64,000 nt of DNA, taken from Scatosoma sp045654025. Lineage in GTDB: Bacteria; Bacillota; Clostridia; Christensenellales; Borkfalkiaceae. Both the position numbers and the translations under genes were made by a program. The notes under the pieces are model-generated. The model saw only the letters and a program-made list of their open reading frames with translations, made no database searches and was not told the origin of the DNA. The DNA lies in contig JAZOMO010000044.1 of NCBI GenBank assembly GCA_045654025.1, positions 21,466 through 85,465 of the forward strand. Direction: 5' to 3'. How positions within the stretch are numbered: the stretch's first letter is position 1; every line of letters begins with the position of its first letter. Shown here piece after piece: positions 60,451-64,000 of this stretch.

Positions 60451-62448
60451 TTGAACAAGAAAACAAAGACAATTGTTTGGATTATCGCAGGCGTTTTGTT
60501 GGCGGTGCTGTTGCTGTCGATGTTTACCGACGTGTTCGCTGGTACGGTGACGATATCTGCCGCGAAGTTTAAGACGCTGTTGCAGGCGGGTGAAATTAAA
60601 TCGTTCACGGCAAACGCATTCGTTTGGGAGGCGCTCGGTACGGACGGGACTCAATACACCATCAATATGCCCAGCGTGCATTATTACGCGGACTGGGCCG
60701 CTTTCGTAGAAGAAATAGGCGAAGACGTATTGAAGAACGTTGAGTATACTCTGACCAACCCTAATTCCAGCAGTATCCTCGATTACATCTTCCCGTTGCT
60801 GTCTATCGGTATCAGCTTATTCCTCGTGTTCATCATTTTCCGTCAAATGGCGGGCGGCAGAGATCATACGATGGGCATCGGCAAGTCCAAGGCGCACGTG
60901 CAGAACAACTTGAAAGTGCGTTTTTCGGACGTAGCCGGCGCAGAGGAAGAAAAGGAAGAGCTGAAGGAAGTCGTAGAGTTCCTTAAATCCCCCAAAAAAT
61001 TCTCCGATCTCGGCGCGAAAATCCCTTCGGGCGTGCTTTTGGTCGGCCCTCCGGGTACGGGTAAAACGCTGTTTGCAAAAGCAGTAGCAGGTGAGGCTGG
61101 CGTGCCTTTCTTCTCCGTTTCCGGTTCTGACTTTGTAGAAATGTACGTAGGTGTGGGCACATCCCGTGTCCGCGACCTCTTCGAAGTAGCGAAGAAAAAC
61201 CAACCCTGTATCATCTTCATCGACGAAATCGACGCCGTAGGCCGTCGCCGTGGCGCAGGTCTTGGCGGTGGACACGACGAAAGAGAACAGACCCTCAACC
61301 AAATCCTCGTTGCGATGGACGGCTTTGAGGAAAATCAGGGCATCATCGTCATGGCGGCAACCAACCGCGACGATATTCTCGACCCTGCGTTGCTCCGTCC
61401 CGGCCGTTTCGACAGAAAAATCAATGTAAATCTTCCCGACGTTAAGGGCAGAGAACAGATTTTGAAAGTGCACGCAAGAAACAAACCCATGGCTCCCGAC
61501 GTCAACTTCAAGACGGTGGCGCGTATCACTTCGGGCTTCTCGGGCGCAGAGCTTGCTAACCTTCTGAACGAGGCGGCAATCCTTGCGGCAAGGGCAGGCA
61601 AAAAGCTGATCGGCAACCACGAACTGTACGAGGGTATCAACAAAGTCTTGATGGGTCCTGCGAAAAAGAGCCACGTCATCACCGAGGCGGACAAACGCTT
61701 GACGGCGTACCACGAGGCAGGACACGCGGTGCTGGCATGCTTGTGCAAGCATTGTGACCCCGTGCACGAAGTCACCATTATCCCTCGCGGCAAAGCAGGC
61801 GGCTACACGATGACCCGTCCTGATAGCGACGACGAGAGATTTACCTTTAACTATTTGACCGACCGTATCTGTATGGCGCTCGGTGGGCGCGTAGCGGAAG
61901 AGCTCGTCCTGCACGACGTATCGGGTGGCGCTTACGGCGACATTCAGCAGGTGACGGCGATTGCTCGTCAGATGGTCACTCAGCTTGGTATGAGCGACAA
62001 GCTCGGCTTGGTGGCGTATGACAACGACCAACCCGTATTTATGGGTATGGAATACGGACATTCTGGGCGTACCTGCTCGCCTGAAACGGCGGCAATCATC
62101 GACCAAGAAGTGCGCCGTATCATCACCGAAGCGCACGAACGCGCAAGAAAGCTTTTGCAAGAAAACCGTTCCGTTTTGGACAACATGGCGCGCGTGCTGG
62201 TTGAAAGAGAAACCATCTATAACGAAGAAGTTATGATGCTCGTCAAAGGCGCAGGCTATAAAGAAGTGCTGGAATATATGGACCAAAACGACGGCAAGAC
62301 GATCGACAGAATGTCTGCCATTGCCATCAATCCTGCCAAGGAAGCGGTAGTCGAGGCGAAAGACGAAGCTGAGGTCGAAACCGTAGAAACCGTTGAAACC
62401 GTAGAAGCCACGGAAACGACGGAGAAAGAAAACTCGGATAACGAATAA
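60451..62448 (+). CDS. ftsH: ATP-dependent zinc metalloprotease FtsH
   Basis: A 665-residue membrane AAA+ protease. Two transmembrane helices (about 8-28 and 110-130) flank a small extracytoplasmic domain. Walker A is GPPGTGKT, the second region of homology ATNRDDILDPALLRPGRFD is present, and the zinc site is HEAGH. The C-terminus has a VETVETVE acidic repeat tail. It starts with TTG after AAGGAG. It overlaps the ParB-like gene by one base. Confidence 0.97.
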   Translation: MNKKTKTIVWIIAGVLLAVLLLSMFTDVFAGTVTISAAKFKTLLQAGEIKSFTANAFVWEALGTDGTQYTINMPSVHYYADWAAFVEEIGEDVLKNVEYTLTNPNSSSILDYIFPLLSIGISLFLVFIIFRQMAGGRDHTMGIGKSKAHVQNNLKVRFSDVAGAEEEKEELKEVVEFLKSPKKFSDLGAKIPSGVLLVGPPGTGKTLFAKAVAGEAGVPFFSVSGSDFVEMYVGVGTSRVRDLFEVAKKNQPCIIFIDEIDAVGRRRGAGLGGGHDEREQTLNQILVAMDGFEENQGIIVMAATNRDDILDPALLRPGRFDRKINVNLPDVKGREQILKVHARNKPMAPDVNFKTVARITSGFSGAELANLLNEAAILAARAGKKLIGNHELYEGINKVLMGPAKKSHVITEADKRLTAYHEAGHAVLACLCKHCDPVHEVTIIPRGKAGGYTMTRPDSDDERFTFNYLTDRICMALGGRVAEELVLHDVSGGAYGDIQQVTAIARQMVTQLGMSDKLGLVAYDNDQPVFMGMEYGHSGRTCSPETAAIIDQEVRRIITEAHERARKLLQENRSVLDNMARVLVERETIYNEEVMMLVKGAGYKEVLEYMDQNDGKTIDRMSAIAINPAKEAVVEAKDEAEVETVETVETVEATETTEKENSDNE

Positions 62449-63251
62449 TGCGTAGAGCAAAGAGTGATTTGACAAAAGTTGAATATTCCTTAAAGACCTT
62501 GCCTCTTGCGGAGCTTGTCTGTCACGCGGAAAACGAGTGGACGGAAAAGCAGATGCGTGCTTTGGCGGCGAAATTCGTGTTGGAAGGGATGCCGCACTTG
62601 TCCGTCAATTTCATCGACGGGGAATACGAACTGCTTTCGGGCGAAAAGGCGTATTTTGCGATGCGGTTTGCAGGGGTGAAGACGGTGCTTTGTAAGGTGT
62701 ACCGCTTTACGGGCGAGGATGCGGAGATTTTCACGATTGCACAGCGCGTGAAGGAAGACCTGCCTGCCATGGAAGAGGCGTACCTCATGGGTCGGTTGGT
62801 CAAGGACTACGGTCTGACGCAGGACGTCGTTGCGGCAATGGTCGGCAAATCCCGACCTGCGGTGGCGAATACTCTGCGGTTGTTGACCCTTTCGCCTGAG
62901 GTGGTGGGCTTGATTGAGAGCGGTCAGCTCTCGGCAGGGCACGCCCGTTCGTTGGTGCGAATGCCCAAAGAAAAGCAGTACGCATTTGCGCTGTCCGTGA
63001 TTGAAAACGGCTACACCGTGCGCGATACGGAGAAAGCGGCGCAGGCGTTTTTGGGCGAGGAAAAGGCGCGTAAAAGCAAAAAAAGCGTGGATAGAGAGGC
63101 TTTGAAGTCGTTGGTGGATCGGTTGCGGTCGGCGTTCAAGACGAAAGTCGTTTTAATCGGCAACGAGGAAAAGGGCAAAATCGTCCTTGAATACTATTCC
63201 GAAGACGACCTCTACCGCATGGAAGAACTGCTCGAAAAAATTGAAGAATAA
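62448..63251 (+). CDS. ParB/Noc-like protein with degenerate N-terminal motif
   Basis: A 267-residue ParB-superfamily protein. The central helix-turn-helix (about 121-145: YGLTQDVVAAMVGKSRPAV, then NTLRLL) and the GQLSAGHARSL segment are well conserved. In the N-terminal domain the CTP-binding motif that usually reads GERRxRA is SGEKAYFA (64-71), without the arginines. The C-terminal dimerisation helix is present. No parA lies next to it; it follows ftsH with a one-base overlap. It may be a Noc- or ParB-type DNA-binding protein with changed nucleotide use. Confidence 0.85.
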   Translation: MRRAKSDLTKVEYSLKTLPLAELVCHAENEWTEKQMRALAAKFVLEGMPHLSVNFIDGEYELLSGEKAYFAMRFAGVKTVLCKVYRFTGEDAEIFTIAQRVKEDLPAMEEAYLMGRLVKDYGLTQDVVAAMVGKSRPAVANTLRLLTLSPEVVGLIESGQLSAGHARSLVRMPKEKQYAFALSVIENGYTVRDTEKAAQAFLGEEKARKSKKSVDREALKSLVDRLRSAFKTKVVLIGNEEKGKIVLEYYSEDDLYRMEELLEKIEE

Positions 63252-63256
63252 AAAGC

Positions 63257-63286
63257 AAAAAACCGTCCTGAAAAGGGCGGTTTTTG
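63257..63286 (+). terminator. Intrinsic terminator of ftsH-parB
   Basis: AAAACCGTCC (63259-63268) pairs with GGGCGGTTTT (63275-63284), then TG. Confidence 0.82.
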
Positions 63287-63345
63287 TTGTGATGATGGCT
63301 CACGCGCGTGGGCGTGTGTGCGCGTATACATAATATATATATAGT

Positions 63346-63379
63346 AAAAGAAAAGCCGTCTGCAAAAATGCAGGCGGCT
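63346..63379 (-). terminator. Intrinsic terminator of the small membrane protein gene
   Basis: AGCCGTCTGC (63354-63363) pairs with GCAGGCGGCT (63370-63379); on the minus strand TTTTCTTTT follows. Confidence 0.78.
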
Positions 63380-63397
63380 GATTTGATTGTTGACGGT

Positions 63398-63640
63398 TTA
63401 TTCTTTGGTGGGCTCTTGCTTTGGTTCTTCTGCTTTGTCGGACGCTTCGTCTAAGGTCGGGTTTTCACGAGCCTCTTGCTCCATGTGCTTTTTGCGGAAA
63501 AAGAGCATCAGCGTGAAAAACAAGCCTGCCCCAAACAACGGAATGACAATATAGTCAAATCCTGCAAAAATCCCCACGAGGGGAAGGGCGGCAATACACA
63601 GCGCGCAAAGAACGGCGGATACAATACGGCAAGTCTTCAT
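63398..63640 (-). CDS. Small two-helix membrane protein
   Basis: An 80-residue protein with two hydrophobic segments (about 5-27 and 31-48) and an acidic, proline-rich cytoplasmic-type tail. No family recognised. RBS AGAGG precedes the ATG. It converges on the ParB-like gene. Confidence 0.6.
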   Translation of the reverse strand: MKTCRIVSAVLCALCIAALPLVGIFAGFDYIVIPLFGAGLFFTLMLFFRKKHMEQEARENPTLDEASDKAEEPKQEPTKE

Positions 63641-63770
63641 AAAAACCTCTTTTCAAAACAACTTTTTTCATACGCAGTATAGCATAAATCCCTTGAAAAG
63701 TCAAGGATTGCAGCCGCAACAAAAAAGTTCGAAAAATTTTAATTTTTTTTAAAAAAGTGTAATTATTTAC

Positions 63771-63800
63771 TTGACATTGCCTTTTACTTTATGGTATATT
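63771..63800 (+). promoter_or_regulatory. Strong promoter of the right-edge RNA
   Basis: TTGACA (63771-63776), 18 bp, TATATT (63795-63800). A second TTGACA at 63903-63908 with a weak TAATTT 17 bp later lies further inside. Confidence 0.7.
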
Positions 63801-63806
63801 ATACAA

Positions 63807-64000
63807 GCTGTGTCCGAGAGATAGCCTTTCGAGAGGCAGCCCTAAGCTGTGGCTTAGGCAAAAGCAGATTAAAAATGGAATAAGAAAGAAATGAGATTTT
63901 ATTTGACACAATGCAAATAGAAAGGTAATTTCCGTTAATTTCAAGAACTTGTAAAAAGCAAGTACCTTGAAGCAAAGTCAGCAAAGAGATAACAAAGTTA
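63807..64000 (+). ncRNA. Candidate structured RNA, family not recognised, cut by window edge
   Basis: Downstream of the promoter there is no ORF with a start and a ribosome site for about 195 nt. Three hairpins can be drawn: GCCT/AGGC near 63824-63837, CCTAAGC (63841-63847) with GCTTAGG (63852-63858), and a long two-part stem, TTCAAG plus ACTTG (63940-63951) with CAAGT plus CTTGAA (63959-63971). The segment between 63870 and 63935 is purine-rich. It could be a riboswitch or leader, a stable small RNA, or the start of a larger RNA beyond the edge. Confidence 0.45.

Noticed and set aside
63301..63345. Alternating GC/TA tract (GCGCGTG and TATATATA) as a functional element
   Set aside because: Short alternating tracts like this can form non-B DNA but also occur by chance between terminators; nothing else supports a function.
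63807..63900. Right-edge RNA as a group II intron 5' end or T-box leader
   Set aside because: The GTGTCCGAGAG segment lacks the group II GUGYG start context and no T-box sequence or specifier stem is visible before the edge.

Overview
The window looks like chromosomal DNA from an endospore-forming member of the Clostridia. Evidence for this: a gerA-B-C germinant receptor operon, a PdaB-type deacetylase, a SpoIVFA/SpoIVFB pair, a YyaC-type spore protein, Gram-positive ribosome binding sites, and many sigma-A promoters with 17-bp spacers. Two large lipoproteins (InlB-like repeats plus BspA-type leucine-rich repeats; DUF4838) resemble those of uncultured gut Christensenellales-like genomes. That placement is an inference. 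No tRNA, rRNA, insertion sequence, prophage or CRISPR array was seen.

Layout. 1-10.7 kb (minus strand): a YwaF-like membrane protein fused in frame to an ABC ATPase and cut by the window edge; a five-gene operon (DUF5685, J-like protein, membrane protein, RlmD, DUF1292); ThrC; a small P-loop protein; an aspartate-type aminotransferase; TrmN6. 10.7-14.5 kb (plus): gerA, gerB, gerC. 14.5-23.9 kb (minus): MntP, an Orn/Lys/Arg decarboxylase-fold enzyme, an orphan membrane protein, LysS-GreA, a leaderless small ORF with Lrp and an aminotransferase, and a NatAB-type ABC exporter. 24-31.6 kb (plus): PdaB, two paralogous double-OB proteins, SpoIVFA/B, RNase G, L21, L27. 31.6-34 kb: a small AT-rich XRE/DUF6809 pair with duplicated operators, then RqcH. 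34-45 kb: tig-clpP-clpX, holB-ricT, a polysaccharide tyrosine-kinase pair, lon-ysxC and a SLOG protein.

45-64 kb is a replication-origin neighbourhood: rsmG, dnaN, rpmH-rnpA-yidD-yidC-khpB, a preQ1 riboswitch-queT unit, yyaC, cvpA, ftsH and a ParB-like gene. DnaA-box clusters lie at 45.2-45.5 kb and 59.8-60.3 kb, one at each end of the segment holding dnaN and rpmH. dnaA is not in the window. A strong promoter at 63.77 kb reads into a structured, apparently non-coding RNA that leaves the window.

The observations most worth following are the YwaF-ABC fusion, two DDxxD-like motifs in the DUF5685 protein, a cleavable-type L27 without its protease gene beside it, the split DnaA-box clusters, a ParB-like protein without the usual CTP-binding arginine motif, a YidC with a large extracellular insertion, and the unidentified RNA at the right edge.
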